21,135 nt of DNA from Bacillota bacterium (GTDB taxonomy: Bacteria; Bacillota; Dethiobacteria; DTU022), in contig JAAZPS010000114.1 of assembly GCA_012797095.1 (NCBI GenBank), positions 1 to 21,135 on the forward strand, given 5' to 3'. Numbering within the stretch: the first letter of the stretch is position 1; the number at the start of each line of letters is the position of its first letter. Under the pieces are notes generated by a model. It saw nothing but the letters and a program-made list of their open reading frames with translations, did not search any database and was not told the origin of the DNA. A program made the position numbers and the translations under genes. This document shows, one piece after another, positions 14,770 to 21,135 of this stretch.

Positions 14770-15146
14770 TGAGCGGACTGTCCGCCTCTTCAACGTCCCT
14801 GCAACAGCTGGCTGCATTCCTGGAGGCGGCGGCTCTGGGAGCGATCTTTGCTTTCTGCTACGATCTTTACCGGGCCGGGCGCTTGCAGTTCCGGCGCCTT
14901 CCGCCCTTTCTTTCAGTGGCGGCAGATTTTCTCTTCTGGATAGCGGCGGCCGCTGCAGCGATCGGGTTCCTGGTTTACCGGCGCTGGGGTGAGATCAATA
15001 TCTATATCTATATAGCCATGGCAGGCGGATTTATCGGCTACCTCCGTCTCTTCAGCAGCTATCTGCTGCCCCTGTGGCTCAGGGGGGGAGCCTTTATTGT
15101 TCGCCTCTTCCGGCGTCCACCCGGAGAGGAGAAGGCAAAGAAATAG
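14769..15146 (+). CDS. yabQ: Sporulation membrane protein YabQ
   Basis: YabQ is an integral membrane protein needed for the spore cortex. The product has 125 aa (B. subtilis 211) with three or four hydrophobic segments, and the N-terminal pattern QLAAFLEAAALGAIFAFCYD followed by LYRAGRL and a Pro-rich turn (RRLPPFLS) is typical of the family. It starts with GTG sharing a G with the yabP stop codon and has no Shine-Dalgarno site of its own, so it depends on yabP translation. The C-terminal part is shorter than in Bacillus, as in other clostridial members. Confidence 0.88.
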   Translation: MSGLSASSTSLQQLAAFLEAAALGAIFAFCYDLYRAGRLQFRRLPPFLSVAADFLFWIAAAAAAIGFLVYRRWGEINIYIYIAMAGGFIGYLRLFSSYLLPLWLRGGAFIVRLFRRPPGEEKAKK

Positions 15147-15202
15147 GTACCGCAGCGGTAAAAGCGATTCATTGGGCCGGTGCAGGGATTTTCTGTTTAG
15201 AC

Positions 15203-15226
15203 GGCGAAGATGAAGGCGAAGATGAA
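15203..15226 (+). repeat. 12-bp tandem repeat at the divIC start
   Basis: GGCGAAGATGAA is repeated exactly (15203-15214 and 15215-15226). Each copy supplies an in-frame ATG (15210, 15222), so the repeat gives divIC two possible starts. Confidence 0.7.
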
Positions 15227-15668
15227 AGGGACAGAGCAGATGCATGGGGCAGAAGAAAGAGAAGAACCGGCCCAAAGTTTCACGGTGCACCTTCGGGGAA
15301 AGGCAGTCCCAATGATCAGAGGGAAGAATCGGCTCATGAAAACAAAAAGCAGGACCAGAACTGACAATATCGCGCCGTTTCCCCGCCGCAAACAGGGCAG
15401 CTTCGGGATGTTCAAACTTGTTATTGTGGCCGGGTTGCTATTGCTGGGCCTCTTTTTTATGCTCATAGGGGTGCAGATCTATCAATACAACCGGCTTTAC
15501 AACCAACTTGCCGCAGCGGAGCTGCAGATGCAGGAGCGGGAGCTGCGCAATGAAGCGATGGCCGAGGAGATCGAGAAGCTCAACGATCCCGGGTATATCG
15601 GAATGCTGGCCCGCAAGCTGTTGGGTCTGGTCCGGCCGGGAGAGATTGTCTTTCAGCTCGAGGATTGA
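15210..15668 (+). CDS. divIC: Septum formation initiator DivIC/FtsB family
   Basis: DivIC joins FtsL and DivIB in the division complex and activates septal wall synthesis. A basic, unstructured cytoplasmic N-terminus is followed by one membrane segment (about 68-91, FKLVIVAGLLLLGLFFMLIG), a coiled coil (about 92-123) and the family ending EKLNDPGYIGMLARKLLGLV with RPGEI. The start is uncertain: 15210, 15222 and 15240 are in frame, none has a strong ribosome site, and an ATG at 15336 would give a protein nearer the usual 100-125 aa. The stop codon is part of the next promoter. Confidence 0.9.
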   Translation: MKAKMKGTEQMHGAEEREEPAQSFTVHLRGKAVPMIRGKNRLMKTKSRTRTDNIAPFPRRKQGSFGMFKLVIVAGLLLLGLFFMLIGVQIYQYNRLYNQLAAAELQMQERELRNEAMAEEIEKLNDPGYIGMLARKLLGLVRPGEIVFQLED

Positions 15669-15692
15669 CAAACCATTCGAAAAAGTTATAAT
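15665..15692 (+). promoter_or_regulatory. Consensus sigma-A promoter of yabR
   Basis: TTGACA (15665-15670), a 16-base spacer and TATAAT (15687-15692): both hexamers are perfect. The -35 contains the TGA stop codon of divIC. This should give yabR strong growth-phase transcription independent of the sporulation genes. Confidence 0.88.
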
Positions 15693-15743
15693 ATCTATAG
15701 AGCAAGACCAAGAAAGATTATGCAAGGAGGACATTTAAGAAGG

Positions 15744-16133
15744 ATGCCTGTAAAGGTAGGCAGTATCGTGGAAGGGGTGGTAACCGGGATCACTAATTTT
15801 GGCGCATTTGTAACGCTTCCCAATGGAGATACCGGGTTGGTGCACATTTCCGAAGTGGCAAATTCTTACGTCAAGGATATCCACAATCATCTGAAAAAGT
15901 CCGACCGGGTCAATGTCAAGGTGCTCTCGGTGGACGGCGGCGGGAAGATAGGTCTTTCCATCAAGCGGGCCCTGCCCGACTCCGGATCCCGCGGTTTCCG
16001 CAAAGAAAAACGGGCTACTTTTGAAGACAAGCTGGCGCGCTTCATGAAAGAGAGCGACGAAAGGCTGCAAGACCTGAAGCGTAACACGGAGTCCAAAAGG
16101 GGCGGCCGGGGAGGTTACCGGGAAGCTTTCTGA
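15744..16133 (+). CDS. yabR: S1-domain RNA-binding protein YabR
   Basis: YabR is a small S1/OB-fold RNA-binding protein of unclear role (129 aa; B. subtilis 128). The S1 domain spans residues 1-72: VGSIVEGVVTGITNFGAFVT, LPNGDTGLVHISEVANSYVK, then VNVKVLSVDGGGKIGLSIKR. The tail is basic and Arg/Lys-rich. The ATG at 15744 is chosen because it matches the family N-terminus. AAGGAGG (15724-15730) is rather far at 13 bases, with AAGAAGG adjacent. An ATG at 15720 lies before the ribosome site and is not used. The gene has a perfect sigma-A promoter and a terminator. Confidence 0.93.
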   Translation: MPVKVGSIVEGVVTGITNFGAFVTLPNGDTGLVHISEVANSYVKDIHNHLKKSDRVNVKVLSVDGGGKIGLSIKRALPDSGSRGFRKEKRATFEDKLARFMKESDERLQDLKRNTESKRGGRGGYREAF

Positions 16134-16155
16134 GTCTATATTGGAGCGGTTCAAT

Positions 16156-16193
16156 AAAAAAACCCTTTAGAACGCCTTTAAAGGTGTTTTTTT
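16156..16193. terminator. Terminator after yabR
   Basis: AACGCCT and AGGTGTT (one G-U pair) form a stem around TTAA, followed by TTTTTT. A run of A residues upstream (16156-16162) makes the structure nearly symmetrical, so it could work in both directions. Confidence 0.75.
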
Positions 16194-16274
16194 ATGCCTT
16201 GTTCAGGGCGGTGGTTCAAGGATCGGTTTAACAATTTGACGGGTTCACGGAATAAACGCTGAGCGATAGCCCTA

Positions 16275-16342
16275 TTTGTCATAAAATATATTTCCACCTT
16301 CCCCCAATTATGACATACATTTCAGAATAATTCATCTATACT
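16275..16342 (+). promoter_or_regulatory. Spo0A-activated type promoter of spoIIE
   Basis: ATGACA (16310-16315) and TATACT (16337-16342) are separated by 21 bases, the unusual spacing known for Spo0A-activated sigma-A promoters such as B. subtilis spoIIE. TTTGTCATA (16275-16283) matches the 0A box TTTGTCRAA at 8 of 9 positions. The opposite-strand copy over the -35 (16309-16317) matches 7 of 9. The two form an inverted repeat, TGTCATAA (16277-16284) and TTATGACA (16308-16315), 31 bases apart. Confidence 0.65.
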
Positions 16343-16372
16343 ATCCCTACCAGAACCACGGAGGTGATATCT

Positions 16373-18532
16373 GTGAGGATGGAGGGGACAACCTTGGCCC
16401 ATGAAGCCACATCTTCTACCGCTAAAGGTAGTCAGGAACGCCTCAACGCTTTAAGAGCATTTTACCGGAGAGGAGAGGCCCTCTTCAGCGCGCCCAATAT
16501 TCTGCTGGCGCTGGCAGCTTTCCTTTTGGGCAGGGCCGAAATCTTTGGAGAGATCGCTCCCTTCGGAGCGGTTTTCTGGCTCATGGTGTTGCGGGAAAAA
16601 CCGAGACAAAGTTTCCTGGTGGCGGCGGCTGTCCTGGCAGGCCGGGCGACGGGTAGCAGCGGCGTCCCGGCAGCATTCATGCTCCTGGGAGCGATGGCGG
16701 CGGTCTGGTTGATGGAAGGGTTCACTCTGCGACTGTTTAAAAGGAGGGGCCCCCTGTTGCCGGCGACCGCGGTGCTGGTAATCCTGAGCCGTTTTACCGT
16801 CCTGCTCAACGCTCCCCAACTTCTGGATGCGGTCTATCTATCGCTGGAGCTGATCATCGGCCTTCTGGCAGCAGTGGTTATGATGCCGGGGATCCGCCTG
16901 ATCGATTTTCTTCCGCGCAGCCGGGATAGGCCGCCAGTGGGGTCTGTAGAGATCCCGGCTCTTTTCCTTATCTTTATCCTGGCCCTGTTCGGCCTGAAAG
17001 ACCTTTCCGCGGCCGGCTTATCCGTAGAAGCAGCCGCCTGTTACCTGACTATCCTGTTCCCGGCCTATCTGTTGGGGGCGGGCTGGGGTGCCGCGATGGG
17101 AATAATCACAGGGACAATACTGGGGTTGGGAAACCCTCACTTCTATCTGTATACCGGGTCCCTTTCCTTCAGCGGCTTCTGGACCGGACTGCTCAAGCCC
17201 TACGGACGGTGGGGTTCGGCAGCGGGGTTCCTGTTCACCATGCCGGTTCTTTTCCTGCTGGCTCCCGGGGAGATGCCGGGGATATACTGGAGGGAAGGCC
17301 TGCTCTCCCTGGGACTATTCCTGGCTGTTCCGGAGCTAAATCTTCGGAGGCTGTCGCTTCAGCTTTCGCGGATGATCCAGGAAGGCAGCGCAAGTAGATC
17401 GGAAAACATCTCCCCGGCGATTACCGGCCGGGTCCGGCATCTGGCCAGGCTGTTCAGTGAAATATCACTGGGTCTAACCCAGCTCTCTGCAGCGGGGCCG
17501 GAAAGGGAAGTTGAACGATCCTCCATGCTGGAGGAATTGACCAACCGGGTTTGCCGCTCCTGCCTGTACGAGCAGCGCTGCCGGGAAAAGGATCAACACA
17601 GCCACTACCGCCTGATCCTCGACCTGCTGGAGCGCTCCGAGAAAGAGGGGGAGGCGGTGCTGGCTCATCTGCCCGCCGCCTTCCGGGAAAGGTGCCACCA
17701 GCCAGAGGAGCTGGTCAGGGCAACGAACAATCTGCGGGAGATAATGGCGGTAAACCGGTTTTGGAAACAGAAGGTGGAAGAGGGGAAAGAGCTGGTTTCG
17801 GGCCAGCTGCAGGGCCTGGCAGAGGTGATGCACGAACTGGCCGGCGAGGTCGAGGAAAACCGGCTCTCCCCCGCCGTGGGCGAGCAGGTTCCCCTCTTCA
17901 CCCTCGAGTTCGGGCTGGCCCAGCAAGCCGGCTGGCGCCAGCAGATCTGCGGTGATTATTACAGTCTCCTGGAACTGGGCGTAAGGGAACAGGTGATAAT
18001 CCTGAGCGACGGAATGGGCAGCGGGCCCCGTGCTGCTGCAGAGAGCAAAGCAACGATCATCCTTCTGGAAAGACTGCTCGAGGCGGGCTTCGGTAAGGAA
18101 GTAGTGTTGCGCAGCGTCAACTCTCTGCTGCAGCTGCGCACGGGTGCGGAAAGCTTTGCCACCGTTGATATGGCCCTGATCGACCTGGTCGAGGGAGAGG
18201 TGAAGCTTTTGAAGGTAGGTGCCGTTCCCAGCATGATCAAGCGAGGAAAGGAGGTGTTCAGCATCGGGGCCCCCTCACTGCCCCTGGGGATTCTTTCCCG
18301 GGTAGAGGTGGAAAGCCATCTGGAAGTGCTTCGGCCGGGCGATCTTCTGGTTATGGTTACCGACGGGACCGGCGATTCTGAAGACCGGTTTTCATGGCCG
18401 GCTGCATTCCTCGGTCAGATGGAAGAGTGTCCGCCGCAAATCGTGGCCGACCGGATCGTGGAGGAGGCGGTGCACCGTTCCGGCGGACGGTTGCGGGACG
18501 ATCTGACCGTGGTGGCCTGCAGGCTGATCTGA
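16373..18532 (+). CDS. spoIIE: Stage II sporulation protein E, SpoIIE phosphatase
   Basis: SpoIIE is a membrane PP2C phosphatase that dephosphorylates SpoIIAA at the asymmetric septum and so releases sigma-F in the forespore. Residues 40-310 contain about ten membrane segments. A regulatory region (about 330-510) includes the Cys cluster RVCRSCLYEQRC, and the phosphatase domain (about 515-719) has GDYY (D528), SDGMGSG (D546), TDGTGDSED (D664) and the final DDLTVVA (709-715). The length of 719 aa is about 100 less than B. subtilis (827), with the shortfall before the phosphatase. GTG 16373 is chosen because GGAGGTGAT (16360-16368) fits it; the GTG at 16364 lies inside that site. Confidence 0.97.
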   Translation: MRMEGTTLAHEATSSTAKGSQERLNALRAFYRRGEALFSAPNILLALAAFLLGRAEIFGEIAPFGAVFWLMVLREKPRQSFLVAAAVLAGRATGSSGVPAAFMLLGAMAAVWLMEGFTLRLFKRRGPLLPATAVLVILSRFTVLLNAPQLLDAVYLSLELIIGLLAAVVMMPGIRLIDFLPRSRDRPPVGSVEIPALFLIFILALFGLKDLSAAGLSVEAAACYLTILFPAYLLGAGWGAAMGIITGTILGLGNPHFYLYTGSLSFSGFWTGLLKPYGRWGSAAGFLFTMPVLFLLAPGEMPGIYWREGLLSLGLFLAVPELNLRRLSLQLSRMIQEGSASRSENISPAITGRVRHLARLFSEISLGLTQLSAAGPEREVERSSMLEELTNRVCRSCLYEQRCREKDQHSHYRLILDLLERSEKEGEAVLAHLPAAFRERCHQPEELVRATNNLREIMAVNRFWKQKVEEGKELVSGQLQGLAEVMHELAGEVEENRLSPAVGEQVPLFTLEFGLAQQAGWRQQICGDYYSLLELGVREQVIILSDGMGSGPRAAAESKATIILLERLLEAGFGKEVVLRSVNSLLQLRTGAESFATVDMALIDLVEGEVKLLKVGAVPSMIKRGKEVFSIGAPSLPLGILSRVEVESHLEVLRPGDLLVMVTDGTGDSEDRFSWPAAFLGQMEECPPQIVADRIVEEAVHRSGGRLRDDLTVVACRLI

Positions 18533-18569
18533 TTCAAAAATCAAGTGAACTGGGAACGGGAAGACCGAA

Positions 18570-18612
18570 GATGCAACCTTTAAACGAGGGTTCGAAGGTT
18601 GCATCTCTTTTT
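18570..18612 (+). terminator. Terminator after spoIIE
   Basis: A perfect 11-bp stem, GATGCAACCTT (18570-18580) with AAGGTTGCATC (18595-18605), a 14-base loop and a TCTTTTT tail. Confidence 0.9.
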
Positions 18613-18637
18613 AGATTTCATCGGCAGCCGCGGACTA

Positions 18638-18646
18638 TGGTAAAAT
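18638..18646 (+). promoter_or_regulatory. Extended -10 promoter of the tilS leader
   Basis: TGG-TAAAAT (18638-18646) makes an extended -10 right after the spoIIE terminator; the -35 at 17 bases spacing is poor. It would give a transcript with a leader of about 340 bases before tilS-hpt. Confidence 0.5.
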
Positions 18647-18654
18647 ATAAATAG

Positions 18655-18991
18655 AGCGAGCCTTTTCAGTGGAGGGCTCCTCGAAAGAGCGGGGACAGAA
18701 GATGGCAAGATGATCGCGCTGCTCCAGGGGGACTGCGGGAAGACGGAGGGTTGTTGCGGTGCGGCGAGCCGGCTGCCCTGATTGCAGCCTGTAACGCGGA
18801 TGCTGGATCCGTTTTATTCGGCCTGGTCTCTTTTTCCAGCACCGGCAGCCGGTTGCGAGCGGCAATGCGGAGCCGGTACTCTTTCCCCTGGCCGGCCTGT
18901 TTGTCCAGTACCGCTGTTTGAAGCCGGTAGATCAGGCCGGGGTGAGGGCTCTTTTACTCCCCGGGCTTTACCACGCTGCACCGGTGTGCTG
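18655..18991 (+). other. Long GC-rich leader before tilS
   Basis: About 337 bases lie between the probable promoter and the tilS start. The tilS frame is open back to 18782, but its translation lacks any ribosome site or family-like sequence. Inverted repeats are present: GAGCC/GGCTC near 18659-18682, ACCGGC-A-GCCGGT at 18841-18853, and CCGGCCTG (18892-18899) with CAGGCCGG (18933-18940). B. subtilis has yabS and yabT here. The stretch may be a gene remnant or a structured leader; no known RNA family was recognised. Confidence 0.5.
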
Positions 18992-20407
18992 ATGCTTGTA
19001 AAAAAGATGATCCGTTATATCGAAGGAGAGCGGCTCCTGCGGCGGGGAGACCGGGTTCTGGTCGCTGTTTCCGGGGGGCCCGATTCGCTCTGCCTGCTTC
19101 ATCTTCTGCGCACTCTTAAGGCACCGTACGGCCTGAGTCTGATTGTTGCCCATCTTGATCACCGTATCAGGCCCGAATCGCGGCAGGAGGCGGAGAAAGT
19201 GCGCCGGATTGCCGCTTCCTGGGGGCTGCCTTTCGAGGGGGCTGCTGTTGATCTGCCTGCCTACCGGGTCGGCCGGAAGCTCTCTTCCCAGGAGGCCTCC
19301 CGCATTGTGCGCTACCGCTTTCTCCTACAGGCGGCGAAGAAATACGGGGCCGGCAAGATCGCCCTGGGGCACCACCGTGATGATCTGGCGGAGACGGTTC
19401 TGTTCAATCTTTTGAGGGGGACCGGACCGGACGGCCTCGCCGGGATCCTGCCGCGACGTTCTTTGGGGCCGGTGGAATTGATTCGCCCCTTGCTGGGAAT
19501 TACCCGGGAAGAGATCGAGGGCTACTGCCGCGAATATGAACTTGAGCCGATCCTTGACTCAAGCAATCTGGAGACCGTCTATACCAGGAACCGGATCCGG
19601 CTGGAGCTGATTCCACACCTGGAAAAGAACTACAATCCTCGTCTGAGACGTTCGCTGGCCGATCTGGCTGTGCTGGCCGCAGCTGACCGGGCCTATTTTG
19701 ATCAGGCGGTGCAAAACAGATACGAGCGGACGGTCCGGCGCAAAAGGGGAAAACTGCTTCTGGATTGCGCTGCACTGGCAGCGCTGCCGGCAGCGCTGCG
19801 GGGCAGGGTGGCCTACCGGGCCCTCTCGGAATATATTCCGGCCAAACAGATCGGTCGGCGGCAGGTAGAGCAATTGCTCTCCCTGGCGGAAGGGCAGGGG
19901 CCGGCCCGGCAGATCTTTTTGCCTGCCGGCATCCGGGCTCGCCGTTCTTACGGCTGTCTGATCCTTTCTCCGGCAGCTCCTGCCGAAAAAAGATCTCCGG
20001 CGCCGCGGCCACTGCAGGTTCCCGGGCGGACCGCCGTGCCCGGTGAAATGCTGGCCGTCCAGGCTTCCCTGTGCCGCCCCGGCGAACTTTCCTGGCCGCC
20101 CGCTTCGCGGCAGGCCTACCTGGATTACGACAGCCTGCCCGGACCGCTGCAGCTCCGGACCCGCTGGCCCGGGGCCCGCTTCTATCCCCAGGGAGCGCCG
20201 GGAAGCAAGAAACTGAAAGATTTCATGATCGATCAGAAGGTGCCCCTTCACTTGCGGGAGCGGCTCCCCCTGGTTGCAGCCGGCTGCAAGGTGATCTGGG
20301 TAGCGGGCAAACGAATTGCTCATCCGTACCGGGTTACAGATCGGACCAGGCTGGTTCTGGTTCTGGAGTTGCAGCATTTGAACAAAGCAGAGGAGGAAAA
20401 GCGATGA
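18992..20407 (+). CDS. tilS: tRNA(Ile)-lysidine synthase
   Basis: TilS attaches lysine to C34 of the CAU-anticodon isoleucine tRNA so that it reads AUA; it is essential. The PP-loop ATP-binding motif SGGPDS is at 27-32, HLDHRIRPES at 54-63 and GHHRDDLAETVLFNLLRGTG at 126-145. The C-terminal TilS domain holds RTRWPGARFYPQG, SKKLKDFMIDQKVP and VIWVAGKRIAHPYRVT. The ATG at 18992 matches the family N-terminus (VKKMIRYI, then a VLVAVSGG strand); GTG 18986 and ATG 19007 are alternatives, and none has a clear Shine-Dalgarno site. Length is 471 aa, normal for the family. It overlaps hpt by four bases (ATGA). Confidence 0.95.
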   Translation: MLVKKMIRYIEGERLLRRGDRVLVAVSGGPDSLCLLHLLRTLKAPYGLSLIVAHLDHRIRPESRQEAEKVRRIAASWGLPFEGAAVDLPAYRVGRKLSSQEASRIVRYRFLLQAAKKYGAGKIALGHHRDDLAETVLFNLLRGTGPDGLAGILPRRSLGPVELIRPLLGITREEIEGYCREYELEPILDSSNLETVYTRNRIRLELIPHLEKNYNPRLRRSLADLAVLAAADRAYFDQAVQNRYERTVRRKRGKLLLDCAALAALPAALRGRVAYRALSEYIPAKQIGRRQVEQLLSLAEGQGPARQIFLPAGIRARRSYGCLILSPAAPAEKRSPAPRPLQVPGRTAVPGEMLAVQASLCRPGELSWPPASRQAYLDYDSLPGPLQLRTRWPGARFYPQGAPGSKKLKDFMIDQKVPLHLRERLPLVAAGCKVIWVAGKRIAHPYRVTDRTRLVLVLELQHLNKAEEEKR

Positions 20408-20955
20408 AAAATATAAACCGGGAAGAGCTGCTGAGTGCTGCGGAGATCGCCCGCCGGGTGAAAGAGCTGGCTGCGGAGATCACGGCGGCATATGGCGGGA
20501 GAAGGGTACTTCTGGTCTGCGTATTGAAAGGTGCCGTGGTCTTTGCCAGCGATCTGATGCGTTATCTGGATCTTCCGGTGGAGATCGATTTTATGGCCGT
20601 CTCCAGCTACGGGTCGGAGACCGCCACTTCGGGAGCTGTGCGGATCTTGAAAGATCTTGACAGCAGCATTCAGGGGAAAGAGCTACTTATCGTCGAGGAT
20701 ATTGTCGATACCGGGTTGACCCTGGATTACCTCTGTAAAAATTTGCTCAGCCGCAAACCGGCATCGCTGAAGGTCGTTACCCTGCTCGACAAACCGGCCC
20801 GCCGGAAGGTGGAATTCATCCCCGACTTCTGCGGGTTTGAAATTCCCGATTATTTCGTCGTGGGTTACGGTCTTGATTACAATCAGGATTATCGCCAGCT
20901 GCCGGGGATCCATATCCTCCATCCCGAAAAAGGAGAGCTGCAGCCCGAGGGGTAA
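20404..20955 (+). CDS. hpt: Hypoxanthine(-guanine) phosphoribosyltransferase
   Basis: Hpt salvages hypoxanthine and guanine by adding PRPP to give IMP and GMP. The 183-aa product has VLKGAVVFASDLMRYL (40-55), FMAVSSYGSETATSGAVRI (63-81), the PRPP loop EDIVDTGLTL (98-107), LLDKPARRKV, and VVGYGLDYNQDYRQLPGI (152-169). AGGAGG (20391-20396) sits 7 bases before the ATG, and the 4-base overlap with tilS suggests coupled translation. In Bacillus the next gene is ftsH; here a probable insertion element starts instead. No clear terminator follows, only G-rich tracts (20949-20975). Confidence 0.96.
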   Translation: MKNINREELLSAAEIARRVKELAAEITAAYGGRRVLLVCVLKGAVVFASDLMRYLDLPVEIDFMAVSSYGSETATSGAVRILKDLDSSIQGKELLIVEDIVDTGLTLDYLCKNLLSRKPASLKVVTLLDKPARRKVEFIPDFCGFEIPDYFVVGYGLDYNQDYRQLPGIHILHPEKGELQPEG

Positions 20956-21033
20956 CCTTTCCGGGGGTTTGGGGGTTTGTTAGTGTAAAATTACTGTAGG
21001 ATTTTAGAAGGGAATAACTTCCTTAATATAGAA

Positions 21034-21088
21034 GAGGAACCTCACATTCGTCAAGAATGAATACCCCCTAAGGAGGCGGAGGTTCCTC
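21034..21088 (+). repeat. 10-bp perfect inverted repeat around a ribosome site
   Basis: GAGGAACCTC (21034-21043) is complementary to GAGGTTCCTC (21079-21088). The 35-base loop contains AAGGAGG (21070-21076), and the ATG of the next frame follows the right arm at once. Folding of the mRNA would change access to this start. Confidence 0.75.
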
Positions 21089-21135
21089 ATGGACATAGTT
21101 CGTTTAGTTGAGATGAAATTCCTTTCGGTAGCAGA
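21089..21135 (+). CDS. Unidentified protein, 5' end only, possibly a transposase
   Basis: ATG at 21089 opens MDIVRLVEMKFLSVA and then leaves the window. AAGGAGG lies 12 bases upstream. The AT-rich codons differ from the genes to the left. Fifteen codons are too few to name a family. A transposase is inferred from the inverted repeat and from the break in conserved gene order; ftsH is not supported, because FtsH starts with a membrane segment. Confidence 0.4.
   Translation, partial: MDIVRLVEMKFLSVA

Larger units (their letters stand above)
20976..21135 (+). mobile_element. Probable start of a second insertion element
   Basis: After hpt the sequence turns from GC-rich to AT-rich near 20976 and stays so to the window edge. 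A 10-bp inverted repeat and a new open frame follow. The words GTTAGTGTAAAATTAC recall IS ends that carry GTGTAAA, but the family is not assigned. ftsH is missing from its usual place. The exact left boundary is a guess. Confidence 0.4.

Noticed and set aside
18782..18991. Upstream extension of tilS by 70 codons
   Set aside because: The translation is Cys/Gly/Pro-rich without TilS likeness, and the family begins at VKKMIRYI.
20071..20403. Upstream extension of hpt inside tilS
   Set aside because: AGGAGG fits the ATG at 20404, and the extra 111 codons are a tilS shadow.

Overview
The window is a 21 kb piece of a GC-rich endospore-forming member of the Bacillota, most likely a clostridial-type lineage. 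It carries the conserved sporulation and housekeeping neighbourhood known from Bacillus subtilis (gcaD/glmU-prs-ctc-spoVC/pth-fin-mfd-spoVT-yabM-yabN/mazG-yabP-yabQ-divIC-yabR-spoIIE-tilS-hprT) in the same order and almost all on the plus strand. SpoIIE, SpoVT, YabP, YabQ, Fin and a SpoIID-domain protein leave little doubt that the organism makes endospores. The genus cannot be named from this stretch. TTG and GTG starts are frequent, and Shine-Dalgarno sites are mostly strong.

Layout. 1-140: the 5' end of a transposase gene (minus strand) and its terminal repeats. 160-3934: glmU (UDP-GlcNAc synthesis), prs (PRPP synthesis), rplY/ctc (ribosomal protein L25) and pth (peptidyl-tRNA hydrolase). 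3935-4628: a gene-free gap with a dispersed REP-like repeat. 4629-12007: fin, mfd, spoVT, a MOP-family flippase (yabM/spoVB type) and a mazG gene whose methylase half is shortened. 12087-14225: a block not found in the B. subtilis order: HU with a strong terminator, a SpoIID/LytB-domain lipoprotein, and purC on the opposite strand. 14479-16133: yabP, yabQ, divIC and the S1-domain gene yabR, ended by a terminator. 16277-18532: spoIIE behind a Spo0A-type promoter, with its own terminator. 18613-20955: a 380-base GC-rich leader, then tilS and hpt overlapping by 4 bases. 20976-21135: the start of a second probable insertion element where ftsH would be expected.

How the genes work together. GlmU supplies UDP-GlcNAc for the wall, and Prs supplies PRPP used by Hpt and by the purine pathway that includes PurC. 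L25, Pth, TilS and YabR serve translation; Mfd and MazG serve DNA repair and nucleotide-pool cleaning. DivIC acts in division. Fin, SpoVT, SpoIIE, YabP/YabQ, the flippase and the SpoIID-like protein serve the sporulation programme. Promoter-like sequences agree with that programme: a sigma-G type site before spoVT, a sigma-E type site before yabP, and a 21-bp-spaced Spo0A-type site before spoIIE. Two near-consensus sigma-A promoters start inside upstream stop codons, before rplY and before yabR.

No new multi-gene system was recognised. The most interesting departures from the expected picture are a pth gene without a usable start codon that is in frame with rplY across one UAA, an internally shortened methylase-MazG protein, loss of the yabO/rqcP gene from the cluster with purC inserted nearby, unexplained structured gaps before fin and tilS, and a several-fold excess of GATC sites.
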